Part shown: in pieces, positions 1-8,607 of the stretch
How positions within the stretch are numbered: position 1 is the stretch's first letter
Layout of the letters: each line of letters starts with the position of its first letter
DNA from: JAOUEA01 sp039933515
GTDB lineage: Bacteria; Actinomycetota; UBA4738; HRBIN12
Direction: 5' to 3'
Length of the DNA: 64,000 nt
Assembly (NCBI GenBank): GCA_039933515.1
Contig: JBDTNY010000129.1
Coordinates: forward strand, 1 to 64,000
Program-made: the position numbers and the translations under genes
The notes under the pieces: generated by a model
The model's input: only the letters and a program-made list of their open reading frames with translations
Databases searched by the model: none
What the model was told of the DNA's origin: nothing

Positions 1-525
1 GTGCTCGAGCGGACCCTCGGGGATCACGCCCTTCTGCACGCCCGCCACGTAGGCGGTGGAGACGTGGACCAGCGAGGGTGTTGAGCCGCCGGCAAGCACC
101 CCTTGATACAGGTTGATCGCGCCCTGGAGGTTCGTCATGAACCCCTCGTCGATCGGCGGGTCGAAACTGACGGTCGCGGCCGAGTGGCACGCGATGTCGA
201 TCCCGCCGGGGATCTCGGGCACGCCGCGGCCGAAGTCGCCGTCGATCACCTCGACGCGCTCATTCAGGAGTTGGAGCAGCGCGTCGTTACCGATGCGGTC
301 GCGCAGGGTGTTGAACGCCGGCTTGCGCAGCATGTACTCGACGCGCTCGCGGCTCGAGGCGCCGGTCTGGGACCGCACGAGCAGCACGACCTTCGTGTCG
401 GGGAAGTCGGCGAGCAGGCGTTCGAACACCACCTGCGCGAGGAAGCCCGTGACGCCGGTCAGCAGGATCCGCTTGCCCGACAGCTTCTCCACGATCGAAG
501 GCGCGGTCCCCCCGCTGTCCGCCAT
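1..525 (-). CDS. Fatty acyl-CoA reductase-like NAD(P)-binding protein, N-terminal part (runs off left edge)
   Basis: The 175 visible residues are the start of an extended short-chain dehydrogenase of the male-sterility/fatty acyl-CoA reductase type (NAD_binding_4). A Rossmann dinucleotide motif TGVTGFL lies at residues 23-29, followed by a long basic helix, an acidic strand ending in DGDFG (96-100), and HVSTAYV (154-160), which is the family's Ser/Tyr region. Members reduce long-chain acyl-CoA or acyl-ACP to an aldehyde or alcohol. The C-terminal substrate domain and the catalytic Lys lie outside the window, so a general NAD-dependent epimerase remains possible. The ATG at 525 has no Shine-Dalgarno sequence. 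A CATACT box ends 8 nt upstream of it, so the mRNA may be almost leaderless. A palindrome lies between the candidate promoter elements. Confidence 0.75.
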   Translation of the reverse strand, partial: MADSGGTAPSIVEKLSGKRILLTGVTGFLAQVVFERLLADFPDTKVVLLVRSQTGASSRERVEYMLRKPAFNTLRDRIGNDALLQLLNERVEVIDGDFGRGVPEIPGGIDIACHSAATVSFDPPIDEGFMTNLQGAINLYQGVLAGGSTPSLVHVSTAYVAGVQKGVIPEGPLEH

Positions 526-532
526 GGGCAGG

Positions 533-563
533 AGTATGCCTTCTCTACCGGTTGGTAGACAAG
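533..563 (-). promoter_or_regulatory. Promoter with embedded palindromic operator upstream of the acyl-CoA reductase-like gene
   Basis: On the minus strand, TTGTCT (563-558) and CATACT (538-533) can serve as -35 and -10 elements with a 19-nt spacer. Between them lies a 16-bp palindrome with perfect arms, TCTACC-N4-GGTAGA, at 544-559. This is the usual position for a repressor operator. Short palindromes of this kind are typical of TetR-family regulators of lipid genes. The regulator's identity is inferred and no regulator gene is visible nearby. Confidence 0.5.
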
Positions 564-608
564 TCGGGGATCCGAGGATCCGCCGGCCGAGGGGGAGGGG
601 TCCGCCGC

Positions 609-614
609 TAGACT
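609..614 (+). promoter_or_regulatory. -10 box TAGACT for mazG-like gene
   Basis: TAGACT ends 6 nt before the ATG at 621, so the predicted transcription start is the A of the start codon (leaderless). No -35 element is evident. Confidence 0.55.
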
Positions 615-620
615 CGCCCG

Positions 621-908
621 ATGGAACTCGCCGCACTCCAGTCCGCACTCCGGAACACCTATCTCGCGCGAGACGCGGAACGCGGCCGGGACGCCACGTT
701 CCGGTGGCTCACCGAGGAGGTCGGGGAACTCGCGAAGGCACTGCGGACCGGCGATCGCGCGAACCTGGAGCACGAGTTCGGCGACGTCCTCGCGTGGCTG
801 TTGTCCCTCGCGAACATCGAAGGGGTCGACCTCGAGGCGACGATGGCGCGCTACGCCGATGGCTGCCCGAAGTGCGGCGCCACGCCGTGTGGATGTGCGT
901 TCCCATGA
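621..908 (+). CDS. MazG-like nucleotide pyrophosphohydrolase
   Basis: This 95-residue protein is a small all-alpha NTP pyrophosphatase of the MazG superfamily. The metal-binding EExxE motif is EEVGE (32-36) and the second acidic pair is E52/D55 in EHEFGDV. Such enzymes hydrolyse (d)NTPs to NMP and pyrophosphate and help clear aberrant nucleotides. The tail has four cysteines (82, 85, 90, 92; C-x2-C-x4-C-x-C) that probably bind a structural metal. The ATG has no Shine-Dalgarno sequence and starts at the predicted transcription start. The stop overlaps the next start (ATGA), so translation is probably coupled to the Eis-like gene. Confidence 0.85.
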   Translation: MELAALQSALRNTYLARDAERGRDATFRWLTEEVGELAKALRTGDRANLEHEFGDVLAWLLSLANIEGVDLEATMARYADGCPKCGATPCGCAFP

Positions 909-2092
909 ACATCGTCGCGCCCGGACAGGAGCACCTCCTCGGCATCGCCGAGACGACGTCCACCGCGCTGAACTTCTCGCGGGAACGAGCGATCGCGCGG
1001 TCACCGTTCTGGCCGCTCGACGATATGCGCGTCGCGATCGAGGACGGTAGGGTCGTCGCCACGGCGGGTGACTTCCACTTCGACCAGTGGTTCGGCGGAC
1101 GACCGATCGGCTGCTCGGGGATCTGGGGAGTGGCGACGCTGCCCGAACATCGCGAAGGTGGACTCGCGACCGCGTGCATCAAGGCGCTGCTCGACCGTGC
1201 CCGGGAGCACGGAATGCCGCTCACGACGCTCTTCCCCGCGGTCCTGGCTCCCTACCGCAAGATGGGCTATGAGACCGCCGGCGTGTTCATCCGCCACCGT
1301 GTGGCGCTGGACGCGCTGCCGCCGGGCGACGAGGCCCTCCCGACCGCCGAGCTCGCCGACCCGACGCATGATGTCGGCGAGATGCACGCGGCGTACCGCG
1401 AGTGGATCTCGACCTCGGCCGGGCCCGTCGAGCCGGTCACCGACGAGCTCTGGATCTCCCGCCTGCTCCCGGCCTCCGACGACGACACCGGACGCACGGT
1501 CGTGGTCCGGGAGGACGGCCGCATCACCGGGGTGGCGTCGTTCACGCGGCAAACCGAGCCGGGGCTGCTCGACGTCGCGTTCGGGATCGACTGCCGCACG
1601 CTGTTCGCGGTGACGCCAATGGCGCAGCGGGCGCTCTGGTCCTACCTCCGCGGGTACCGCGGGCTCGGCACCTGGCTGCAGTGGGCCGGGCCGCCGAACG
1701 ATCCGATCGCGCTCAGCTCCCTGAGCGCGTTCGTCGAGCGCCCCTACCGCCACGACTGGATGCTGCGCCTGCTCGACGTGCCTGCGGCGATGGAGGCGCG
1801 TGGCTACCCGGCAGTCGACGCGGACGCCACGTTCGCGGTCGACGACCCCATGTACCCCGACAATGCGGGCGCATGGCGCCTCGCCGTCAGCGGCGGTCGC
1901 GCCTCGGTCGAGCGCACCGAAGGGCACGATCGACGCGCGCTGTCGATCGGCGTCCTCTCCTCGATGTTCACCGGCTACCTGCGCGCGCACGATGCGGTCC
2001 GGCTCGGCTACCTCGACGCGGACGATCCCGCCGTCGACTCGCTCGCGGCGATCTTCGACGGCCCCGATCCATGGATGCCATTCCTATTCTGA
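905..2092 (+). CDS. Eis-like GNAT N-acetyltransferase
   Basis: The 395-residue length and architecture match the Eis (enhanced intracellular survival) family: an N-terminal GNAT domain, a second degenerate GNAT domain and a C-terminal sterol-carrier-like domain. The acetyl-CoA-binding region is VATLPEHREGGLATACIKAL (about 77-96), a variant of the V-x-P-x-x-R-x-x-G-x-(G/A) motif. The chain ends in Phe, and the free C-terminal carboxylate is the catalytic base in characterised Eis enzymes. Family members acetylate amines, including aminoglycosides and lysines. The real substrate here is unknown. The ATG at 905 overlaps the mazG-like stop. The open frame continues far upstream, but only this start fits the family. 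Confidence 0.85.
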   Translation: MNIVAPGQEHLLGIAETTSTALNFSRERAIARSPFWPLDDMRVAIEDGRVVATAGDFHFDQWFGGRPIGCSGIWGVATLPEHREGGLATACIKALLDRAREHGMPLTTLFPAVLAPYRKMGYETAGVFIRHRVALDALPPGDEALPTAELADPTHDVGEMHAAYREWISTSAGPVEPVTDELWISRLLPASDDDTGRTVVVREDGRITGVASFTRQTEPGLLDVAFGIDCRTLFAVTPMAQRALWSYLRGYRGLGTWLQWAGPPNDPIALSSLSAFVERPYRHDWMLRLLDVPAAMEARGYPAVDADATFAVDDPMYPDNAGAWRLAVSGGRASVERTEGHDRRALSIGVLSSMFTGYLRAHDAVRLGYLDADDPAVDSLAAIFDGPDPWMPFLF

Positions 2093-2589
2093 TGGACGAG
2101 CGTGCCACGGTCGCCGTCCGCTTCGCACGGCCCCAGGACTGGCCGGCCGTCGCCGGGCTCCTGGTGGAGCTGGGGCGCGGCGTCGCGGAGGGGACGGCCG
2201 ACGACCCGACCCACCGCCAGGCGTTCGCCGGTCATCTGCGGCAGATCGGGAACGTCACGCTGGTCGCCGAAGCTGCGGGCTCGGTCGTCGGCGTCGTCGA
2301 TATGGAGTACCACCAGCGCCTGGGGGACCACCGACCCCAGGCCCGCGTGCACGACGTGGTCGTCACCGGGACCGCACGCGGACTGGGCGTCGGCTCTGCG
2401 CTGCTGCGCGCCGCGGAGGGCCTCGCACGCAAGCGTGGCTGCTTCCGCATGGCGCTTGTGACCGCTTCGTGGCGTGAGGCGACGACCGCCTTCTACGCGA
2501 AGGAAGGGTGGAGCGACTACGGGAAGTGGTTCGTGAAGCCCCTGACGGAGTCCGTGACGCCCGGCGGCCAGCCGATCGACGACAACTAG
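2092..2589 (+). CDS. GNAT family N-acetyltransferase
   Basis: This is a single-domain GNAT acetyltransferase of 165 residues. The core motif A is VHDVVVTGTARGLGVGSALLRAA (about 83-105), with the R-G-x-G-x-G/S acetyl-CoA pyrophosphate loop. Motif B follows near ALVTASWREATTAFY. The start overlaps the Eis-like stop codon by one base (TGATG), so the three genes from 621 form one operon. No substrate can be assigned. Confidence 0.85.
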   Translation: MDERATVAVRFARPQDWPAVAGLLVELGRGVAEGTADDPTHRQAFAGHLRQIGNVTLVAEAAGSVVGVVDMEYHQRLGDHRPQARVHDVVVTGTARGLGVGSALLRAAEGLARKRGCFRMALVTASWREATTAFYAKEGWSDYGKWFVKPLTESVTPGGQPIDDN

Positions 2590-2597
2590 ACGAACAC

Positions 2598-3620
2598 CTA
2601 GCGGAACAGGTGCTCGGCGATCTGCACCGCGTTCAGCGCGGCACCCTTGCGCAAGTTGTCGGCGCAGCTGAACAGCGCGAGCGCGTCGCTCCGCCCCGGC
2701 ACCTGGCGGATCCGCCCTGCGAGGGCCACGTCGCGCCCGGCCGCATCGAGCGGGCTCGGGAAGACGCCGTTGCCCGGGTCGTCCCACAGCTCGACGCCAG
2801 GCGCGGACGCGATCGCGTCGCGTGCGTCGGCGACGGAGATCGGCCGCTCGAACTCGACCAACAGCGAGACGCCGTGACCCACGATCACCGGAACACGCAC
2901 CGACGTCGCCACCACCGCAAGGGCGGGCAGCCCGAGGATCTTCCGCGGCTCGGCCATCATCTTCGACTCCTCACCGGTGAAGCCGTCGTCTTCGAACTCA
3001 CCGATCTTCGGGACGACGTTGAACGCGATCGTCTTGCCGAACGTGGGGCCTGTCGGAGTCGCCTCGTGCGCCGGATGCGCCAGCGACTCCTCGTCGCCCC
3101 GGAGCTTTTCGACCTGTTCGAGCAGTTCGCTCACCCCCGTGTGCCCGGCGCCGCTCACCGATTGATAGGAGGACATGACCAGCGATCGCAGCCCAGCGGC
3201 GCGATGCAGCGGCGCAACGGCGAGCATCGCGGTGATCGTCGTGCAGTTGGGAACCGAGACGATCCGCGGGGAGCCTTCGAGCGCCTCGGGGTTCACCTCG
3301 GGTATCGACAGCGGCACGCCGGGATCCATCCGGAACGCCGAGGAGTTGTCGATGCACACGGTGCCGCTCTCAGCCGCGCCCGGGATGAACCCGAGAGAGA
3401 CGGACGCGCCTGCGCTCACGAGCGCGACATCGACGCCGCGCAGCAGATCGGACGACAGCTCCCGCACCGCCCAGTCTTCGTCGCGGAACCTGACGGTGCG
3501 ACCGGCGCTCCTCGCCGAGGACAACGGGATCAGCTCGTCGACGGGGAACGACCGCTCTTCGAGCGTGCGGGTCATCTCCCTACCGACGGCTCCGGTTGCT
3601 CCGACCACGGCGACGCGCAT
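2598..3620 (-). CDS. asd: Aspartate-semialdehyde dehydrogenase
   Basis: This enzyme reduces aspartyl phosphate to aspartate semialdehyde with NADPH, the second step toward lysine, methionine, threonine and diaminopimelate. The 340 residues begin with the nucleotide-binding GATGAVG (8-14). The nucleophilic Cys is C126 in VPNCTT and the catalytic His is H249 in VIVGHG. The length is normal for the bacterial family. It lies last in a minus-strand group after lysC and a membrane protein, 50 nt from the latter. A TATCGT box at 3635-3630 puts a possible start site 3 nt before the ATG, so asd may also be transcribed alone. Confidence 0.95.
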   Translation of the reverse strand: MRVAVVGATGAVGREMTRTLEERSFPVDELIPLSSARSAGRTVRFRDEDWAVRELSSDLLRGVDVALVSAGASVSLGFIPGAAESGTVCIDNSSAFRMDPGVPLSIPEVNPEALEGSPRIVSVPNCTTITAMLAVAPLHRAAGLRSLVMSSYQSVSGAGHTGVSELLEQVEKLRGDEESLAHPAHEATPTGPTFGKTIAFNVVPKIGEFEDDGFTGEESKMMAEPRKILGLPALAVVATSVRVPVIVGHGVSLLVEFERPISVADARDAIASAPGVELWDDPGNGVFPSPLDAAGRDVALAGRIRQVPGRSDALALFSCADNLRKGAALNAVQIAEHLFR

Positions 3621-3629
3621 GATCGTCCC

Positions 3630-3635
3630 ACGATA
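3630..3635 (-). promoter_or_regulatory. -10-like box TATCGT for asd
   Basis: Minus-strand TATCGT at 3635-3630 predicts a transcription start about 3 nt before the asd ATG. It lies in the gap after the preceding gene, so it would be an internal operon promoter. Confidence 0.35.
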
Positions 3636-3670
3636 TCAGTGGGGTCCCCCGACCCTTTGGAAGCGATCAG

Positions 3671-4327
3671 TTACGCGAACACCCAACTCGCGAGCATCGC
3701 GTCCACGGTCGCCGTGGTTTCGCCGAACCCGGTGGCATCCTCGGCCGTCTGGACGCGCCACGCGTTGCCGCCATCGATGAAGACGGTCTCGCGCATCCTC
3801 AGCCGCACGCCGTCCTTCACCCCGGTGGTGAAGTCCCAACGGAGGGCCGGCACGCCCGCGACCGAGAGCTGGGTGATCTTCTCGAGCTGGTAGCCGGCCT
3901 GTTCGTTCAGCGATCGGATCGTGTCCGCGAAGTCCCTGAGAGTTTGACCCTGGCTGATCGGCACAGCCTGGATGTAGACCGTGCCGACGTCGCCGGGCAC
4001 CTGGATCCGGTCGGCCGGTATCTCACCGAGCGTGCCGTCTCCATCCGCCGCCCATCCTTGTGGAACGACGAGGCAATACCCGAAGCGATCAGAGCGGAAG
4101 GTCGTACCGTCGCAGACGTCGGGCTGAGCGAGGGCCGCGACCGTCGCGGCGGCGATCCCCGAGATCACGAACAGCAGAGCTAGGCCGATCCAGAACGGCG
4201 CCCTCGGATGGGAAGTCGGCTCTGGTGCCGCCTCGGAGTCCGCGGGATCGGCCACGACCGGATCCGGCCTCGGGGGCAGCTCCGCCGCCGGCGAGTGCGG
4301 CTCGACGGGAGGATCGGGGTCAGCCAT
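3671..4327 (-). CDS. Single-pass membrane protein with extracytoplasmic domain, between lysC and asd
   Basis: I do not recognise a named family. The 218-residue protein has a proline- and acid-rich cytoplasmic N-terminus (1-44), one membrane helix (about 46-67) and an extracytoplasmic domain of about 145 residues. That domain has a Cys pair (around residues 71 and 82, DVCDG and FGYCL) that could form a disulphide. It resembles the PsbP/DUF1795-like folds common in actinobacterial lipoproteins: FGYCLVVPQGW near its start and a WRVQTAEDATGF-like end. The ATG overlaps the lysC stop by 8 nt. The fixed position inside an amino-acid operon is unusual and its role is unknown. Confidence 0.75.
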   Translation of the reverse strand: MADPDPPVEPHSPAAELPPRPDPVVADPADSEAAPEPTSHPRAPFWIGLALLFVISGIAAATVAALAQPDVCDGTTFRSDRFGYCLVVPQGWAADGDGTLGEIPADRIQVPGDVGTVYIQAVPISQGQTLRDFADTIRSLNEQAGYQLEKITQLSVAGVPALRWDFTTGVKDGVRLRMRETVFIDGGNAWRVQTAEDATGFGETTATVDAMLASWVFA

Positions 4328-5549
4328 CGAGGCGTTCGAGATCCAGCTCGAACCGGTCGTGGACAAGCCCGAGCGCGCGCTCGCCATCTCCTCGCCGAAC
4401 GACGCAAGAGATCCGGATCGGCGACGTCGAGATCATCTCGATGTTGATCCCGTCTTCGGCGAGCGCGTCGAACATGTCGGCCGCAACACCCGGGTGGGTC
4501 TTCATGCCCGCACCCACCAGGGACACTTTCGCGATGTCGTCGTCGATCGTGAAGCCTGCCGCGCCGATCTGGCCGACCAGCCGTTCCATCACGGTGCGCA
4601 CCCGTGGGACGTCGGCTCGGGGCGCCGTGAACGAGAGATCGGTGGCCCCTGCGTGCGACACGTTCTGCACGATCATGTCGATGCTGATGCCGTCGTCGGC
4701 GATCGCCCGGAAAACGGTTGCGGCGACGCCGGGGCGGTCCGGCACCCCGTCGAGCGTGACCTTCGCTTCCTCGGCATCGAGGGCGACGCCCGAGATCAGG
4801 ACCCCTTCCATGTCATCCACCTCCTGCACCCACGTCCCCGATGCGTCGTCGAACGACGATCGCACGTGCAGCTTGACCCCGTAACGCCGCGCATACTCCA
4901 CCGAGCGAGACTGCAACACCTTGGCACCCGAGGCCGCGAGCTCGAGCATCTCGTCGTACGAGATCACGTCGACCTTTCGGGCTTTCGGCTCGATCCGGGG
5001 ATCCGCCGTGAACACCCCGGCCACGTCGGTGTAGATCTCGCACACATCTGCGCCGATCGCTCCGGCCATCGCCACGGCCGTGAGATCGGAACCGCCCCGG
5101 CCGAGGGTGGTGATCTCGTACTGGGTCACCGACAACCCCTGGAATCCCGCGAGCACTACGACGATCCCGCCCTCGAGGGCCTCGATGATGCGCTTTGGCC
5201 GTATCTCGACGATCTTGGCCGAGCCGTGCTGGGTGTCCGTCATGATCCCGGCCTGCGAACCCGTGTAGCTCGCCGCCTTGCACCCGCGGGCGTTGATCGC
5301 GATCCCGAGCAGGGACATCGCGATGCGCTCCCCCGCCGTGAGCAGCATGTCGAGCTCGCGAGGGTCAGGGGTCGGTGCGATCAGATGCGCCATCTGCATC
5401 AGATCGTCGGTCGTGTCGCCCATCGCCGAGACCACGACCACGACGTCGTTCCCGGCTTCACGCGCCTTCACGACGCGATCGGCCACCGCCTGGATCCGCT
5501 CAACGGACCCGACGGAGGTGCCGCCGTACTTCTGGACGATGATGGGCAC
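4320..5549 (-). CDS. lysC: Aspartokinase
   Basis: This enzyme phosphorylates aspartate, the committed step of the aspartate family of amino acids. It has 409 residues with the KYGGTSVG ATP/substrate motif at 7-14 and the kinase domain to about 245. Two C-terminal ACT domains (about 265-400) indicate allosteric feedback, usually by lysine plus threonine in this length class. An internal start for a separate beta subunit is common in the family but not obvious here. A CAGGAG Shine-Dalgarno-like sequence lies upstream. A TAGACT box at 5591-5586 suggests a leader of about 30 nt. The gene heads lysC-membrane protein-asd. Confidence 0.95.
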   Translation of the reverse strand: MPIIVQKYGGTSVGSVERIQAVADRVVKAREAGNDVVVVVSAMGDTTDDLMQMAHLIAPTPDPRELDMLLTAGERIAMSLLGIAINARGCKAASYTGSQAGIMTDTQHGSAKIVEIRPKRIIEALEGGIVVVLAGFQGLSVTQYEITTLGRGGSDLTAVAMAGAIGADVCEIYTDVAGVFTADPRIEPKARKVDVISYDEMLELAASGAKVLQSRSVEYARRYGVKLHVRSSFDDASGTWVQEVDDMEGVLISGVALDAEEAKVTLDGVPDRPGVAATVFRAIADDGISIDMIVQNVSHAGATDLSFTAPRADVPRVRTVMERLVGQIGAAGFTIDDDIAKVSLVGAGMKTHPGVAADMFDALAEDGINIEMISTSPIRISCVVRRGDGERALGLVHDRFELDLERLDG

Positions 5550-5585
5550 GCCTCGCTCCTGCTCCAGCGCTCGGGAACGCGTCCG

Positions 5586-5591
5586 AGTCTA
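5586..5591 (-). promoter_or_regulatory. -10 box TAGACT for lysC
   Basis: Minus-strand TAGACT predicts a start near 5579 and a 30-nt leader containing a purine-rich Shine-Dalgarno sequence. Unlike many starts here, this one is not leaderless. Confidence 0.4.
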
Positions 5592-5627
5592 GCGGCGGGA
5601 CTTCGCCCGTGAGACCAGCCGGACGAC

Positions 5628-6632
5628 TCAGATCCCCAGGCGGTCGTCGAGGAAGCGCAGGATCGGCCAGGCCCCGTCGGACGTGTTCGAGATCACGGTG
5701 TGGGTAGTGGTAGTCGCGGGATCGTGCACGCTGCGGAAGGAAACGCCGGCGTCATACCCTTCCAGCATCACCATGTCGCTCGACGGGTGCAGCCAGAATC
5801 CGAGACCGTAACGCTTCGACCCGGGCGGCACGTCGCCACGAGGCCGCACCATGTCGGCCACCCGGTCCCTGGAGACGATCCGCCCGGCGAACAACGCCTT
5901 CCAGAAGGACCCGAGATCCGCCGCGGTCGAGTAGATGCCGCCGTCCCCGCTACCGCGAACCGGGAGGTGGAGCACGTTCGTCCTGAGGCCATCGTCCCAG
6001 AGGTACCCCAGCGCAGCGCCCCCCGGGAGCTCGTCCGAGCGCAGAAACTCGGTGTCCAGCATGCCCGCCGGCTCGCACACCCGTCGACGGACGAGCTCGT
6101 GGAAGGGCACCCCGCTCGTGCGCTCAGCGATCAGCGCGAGCACGACGAATCCTCCATTGCAGTAGGCGAACCGTTCGCCCGGGGGGAAGGCAGTGGGATG
6201 ACCTGCGAGCACCGCCAGATACTCATCGGACGTTGCGAGCTCATGCACCGGTATCGGCATCACGTAGTCGGTGATCTCGTGATCAGTGTCCTCATCGAGG
6301 TAGTCGCCGATCCCCGACCGGTGCGAGAGCAACTGTTCGATCGTCACGGCGTCGTCGATGAGCGGGAGGTCGTCGCCGAGCACCGAACGTGCCGCGGTGG
6401 TGAGGTTCAGCGAACCCTCCTCGATCAGGCTCATCACCGCGAGCGCCGTCAGGCCCTTCGCGCCGCTCGCGATCGCGAACCGGGTGTCGACCGTATTCGG
6501 TATCTCGTGGCCGCGATCGGCGAGCCCGTAGGCCTTTGCGAGGTCAACCCGGCCCGCACGGTCCACGCGCACGACACCCGAGAAGCCAGTCCGGCGTGCG
6601 ATCTCGTCGAGCGCTTCCTCCAGCGGACCCAT
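5628..6632 (-). CDS. Serine hydrolase of the class C beta-lactamase / penicillin-binding family
   Basis: This 334-residue protein has the class C fold motifs: the SxxK nucleophile motif SGAK at 56-59 and a YxN motif, YCN, in the middle of the chain. An HSS/KTG-equivalent is replaced near the C-terminus by a weaker segment. There is no signal peptide, so the protein is probably cytoplasmic. Relatives are esterases, D-amino-acid peptidases or beta-lactamase-like proteins, and the substrate cannot be read from sequence. TAGGCT at 6644-6639 places the transcription start on the A of the ATG. Confidence 0.85.
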   Translation of the reverse strand: MGPLEEALDEIARRTGFSGVVRVDRAGRVDLAKAYGLADRGHEIPNTVDTRFAIASGAKGLTALAVMSLIEEGSLNLTTAARSVLGDDLPLIDDAVTIEQLLSHRSGIGDYLDEDTDHEITDYVMPIPVHELATSDEYLAVLAGHPTAFPPGERFAYCNGGFVVLALIAERTSGVPFHELVRRRVCEPAGMLDTEFLRSDELPGGAALGYLWDDGLRTNVLHLPVRGSGDGGIYSTAADLGSFWKALFAGRIVSRDRVADMVRPRGDVPPGSKRYGLGFWLHPSSDMVMLEGYDAGVSFRSVHDPATTTTHTVISNTSDGAWPILRFLDDRLGI

Positions 6633-6638
6633 CCACCA

Positions 6639-6644
6639 AGCCTA
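6639..6644 (-). promoter_or_regulatory. -10 box TAGGCT for the serine hydrolase gene
   Basis: Minus-strand TAGGCT ends 6 nt before the ATG at 6632, giving a predicted leaderless transcript. Confidence 0.55.
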
Positions 6645-6735
6645 TCCGGGAGAAGGACCCGCAGATGCCGTAGGTCGAATTTGCCCGCTTCCGCGGATCG
6701 GCGCATCATCCACCGATCAGGAGTGAGGGGGCTCG

Positions 6736-8559
6736 ATGAAGCGCGTCAGGGCAAGGATCGTAGTGGCAAGCGTGGCGATGGCGCTCACGCTGCCGGTGTG
6801 GACCAGCGGACTCGGAGCGCAGGCGACACCTGCGCGTCCGACCAGGGTGTTGATCGTGCTGTTCGACCAGATGGTCCCGAAGTACGCGAGCCAGTTCAAC
6901 ATGCCGAACTTCCGTGCGCTGCAAGGCGCGGGAACGAGCTTCAAGAACGCGTACCTGGGCTACATGGCGTCGGAGACGGTGATGGCGCACAACGTCATCA
7001 CCTCCGGCCAGCTGCCCAAGCACATGGGTTGGACCGACGAGGCCTACCGAGACGCAGGGAACCTGCTCGGTGCCGGCGCCGGCGAGATGCACATCACGGG
7101 CGACCTGAGCCTGGCCAACTACGGCACGCTGATCAACGCCGAGAACGGCGGCACCGGCTACCCGAAGCTCGCGGACTATCTGCACACGGCGTTTCCTGAC
7201 AAGGCCTTCATCGTCGTCGGCGAGAAGTCCTACGCCGTGGAGACGGCGACCGCGGCGACTGGTGACATCGCCGTGCGGCTCTCGAGCCGCAAGTCGAACG
7301 TGACCTCCGATTACGCGGTGGACGCGAGCGGTAGCGCGACCGGCGGATGCAGGAACCTCTACGCGGCGCTCGACCCGTCGACCGGACTTCCAGTGAAGGG
7401 CCAGTGGCGCTACGCGTTCGGCAAGAACGTGCCGAGCTATCTCCTCGAAGCAGACGCGAACGATCCGACGTTGTGCGGTCGGTATTACATCAACGCGGAC
7501 AAAGGACTCGACTACGGGACGCTGGGCTCGTACCCGGCATGGTTGTACCCGGAGGAAGGGAACCGATTCTTCCCCGGCACCGATCACTCGGCACAGGCAG
7601 GGCACACCGGCGGCGACACCTGGGCCGCCGACGCGGCCATCGAGATGATCGGCCGAGAGGACTGGTCCGGGATGTTCGTGACGCTGGGGGCTATCGACAA
7701 GGCTGGGCATATCTGGGGCGCGCAGGACGACGCCGCGGCCTTTGCCGGGGACTGCAACGACCTGGACCTGGACCCGGCCATCCTGGGAGCGAATCAGACA
7801 CATGTTCGATGCGCGGCTGAGAACGCCGACGTCCAGCTCGGCAAGCTCCTGGACGCGGCCGCGGCCAAGGACGCGTCGGACGGCGGAGAGACACTGGTGG
7901 TCCTCACCGCCGATCACGGCGCGACCTACGGGAAGGCCTTCTACGGGAAGGCGACGTTGAAGGCCGGAGACAGCAACTGGTACTACGGTCCGAGCGTGTA
8001 CGACGGGGGCTGCCCCTCCGCGTGCTTCCTCGAAACCGTGGCCTACAACGCCCCGTCGCCGGCGCTGGCTCCCCTGCTCGCGACCGGCAACGTGCAGTTC
8101 TCGTACCAGTCGACCGCGATCGAGACCTGGTTGACCGACCACTCCGTGGCCAAGATGAAGACGGCCTCGAAGGCGATGCTGAAGGTGCCAGGCGTCACCG
8201 CGGCCTACTGGCACGACGGCGATCGCTTCCAGCTGTTCGGAACCCGATCGATGACGTCGTCGGAACGGTCATGGTGGAAGGAGCATGCACAGGAGATCGT
8301 CGACACGATGGCGGCATCGAACGGACCGGACGTCGTCGGGCTGCTGCACGACAAAACCAGCTACGGCGTCTACGGCGACCACGGTGGAGCCCAGGAATCG
8401 GTGCAGCGCGTGCCGATGGTCTTCTGGTCCCCGAGCCTCGCGTTCGCGAACACGACGGGGAAACCGTTCCACACGTACGACATCATGCCGACGATCCTCC
8501 AGCTGATGGACATCCCGGTGACCGCACCGCTCGACGGAGTGGCCCGGCCCATCGACTAG
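6736..8559 (+). CDS. Secreted alkaline phosphatase superfamily phosphodiesterase / nucleotide pyrophosphatase
   Basis: The 607-residue protein has a Sec signal peptide (1 to about 30, ending in GLGAQA). The metal ligands of the alkaline phosphatase superfamily follow: FDQM near residue 42, the nucleophile region MASETVMAHN (about 76-85), DKAGH in the middle, ADHG (D393/H394) and GDHGG (D548/H549) before RVPMVFW. This pattern fits the type I phosphodiesterase/nucleotide pyrophosphatase group, which hydrolyses phosphodiesters outside the membrane. The specific substrate is unknown. A GAGGGGG purine run precedes the ATG by about 5 nt. It converges on the DPP4-type gene across a strong hairpin. 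Confidence 0.85.
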   Translation: MKRVRARIVVASVAMALTLPVWTSGLGAQATPARPTRVLIVLFDQMVPKYASQFNMPNFRALQGAGTSFKNAYLGYMASETVMAHNVITSGQLPKHMGWTDEAYRDAGNLLGAGAGEMHITGDLSLANYGTLINAENGGTGYPKLADYLHTAFPDKAFIVVGEKSYAVETATAATGDIAVRLSSRKSNVTSDYAVDASGSATGGCRNLYAALDPSTGLPVKGQWRYAFGKNVPSYLLEADANDPTLCGRYYINADKGLDYGTLGSYPAWLYPEEGNRFFPGTDHSAQAGHTGGDTWAADAAIEMIGREDWSGMFVTLGAIDKAGHIWGAQDDAAAFAGDCNDLDLDPAILGANQTHVRCAAENADVQLGKLLDAAAAKDASDGGETLVVLTADHGATYGKAFYGKATLKAGDSNWYYGPSVYDGGCPSACFLETVAYNAPSPALAPLLATGNVQFSYQSTAIETWLTDHSVAKMKTASKAMLKVPGVTAAYWHDGDRFQLFGTRSMTSSERSWWKEHAQEIVDTMAASNGPDVVGLLHDKTSYGVYGDHGGAQESVQRVPMVFWSPSLAFANTTGKPFHTYDIMPTILQLMDIPVTAPLDGVARPID

Positions 8560-8576
8560 AGAACGGCGGGCACGCA

Positions 8577-8605
8577 CGAGGACCCGGGGTTGACCCGGGT
8601 CCTCG
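8577..8605. terminator. Bidirectional hairpin terminator between convergent genes
   Basis: A perfect 12-bp stem (8577-8588 with 8594-8605, arm CGAGGACCCGGG) closes a 5-nt loop, GTTGA. On the plus strand it is followed by a short T-rich stretch (TTATTT). It lies exactly between two convergent stop codons, 17 nt after one and 3 nt before the other. Confidence 0.8.
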
Positions 8606-8607
8606 GG

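Noticed and set aside
459..1990. Long antisense frames opposite the mazG and Eis-like genes
   Set aside because: High-GC DNA creates long shadow frames. The proteins are Arg/Pro-rich without family motifs, while the sense genes have clear motifs.
4320..4620. Separate lysC beta-subunit start
   Set aside because: I saw no internal start with a Shine-Dalgarno sequence at the position used in other actinomycetes, so I do not annotate one.
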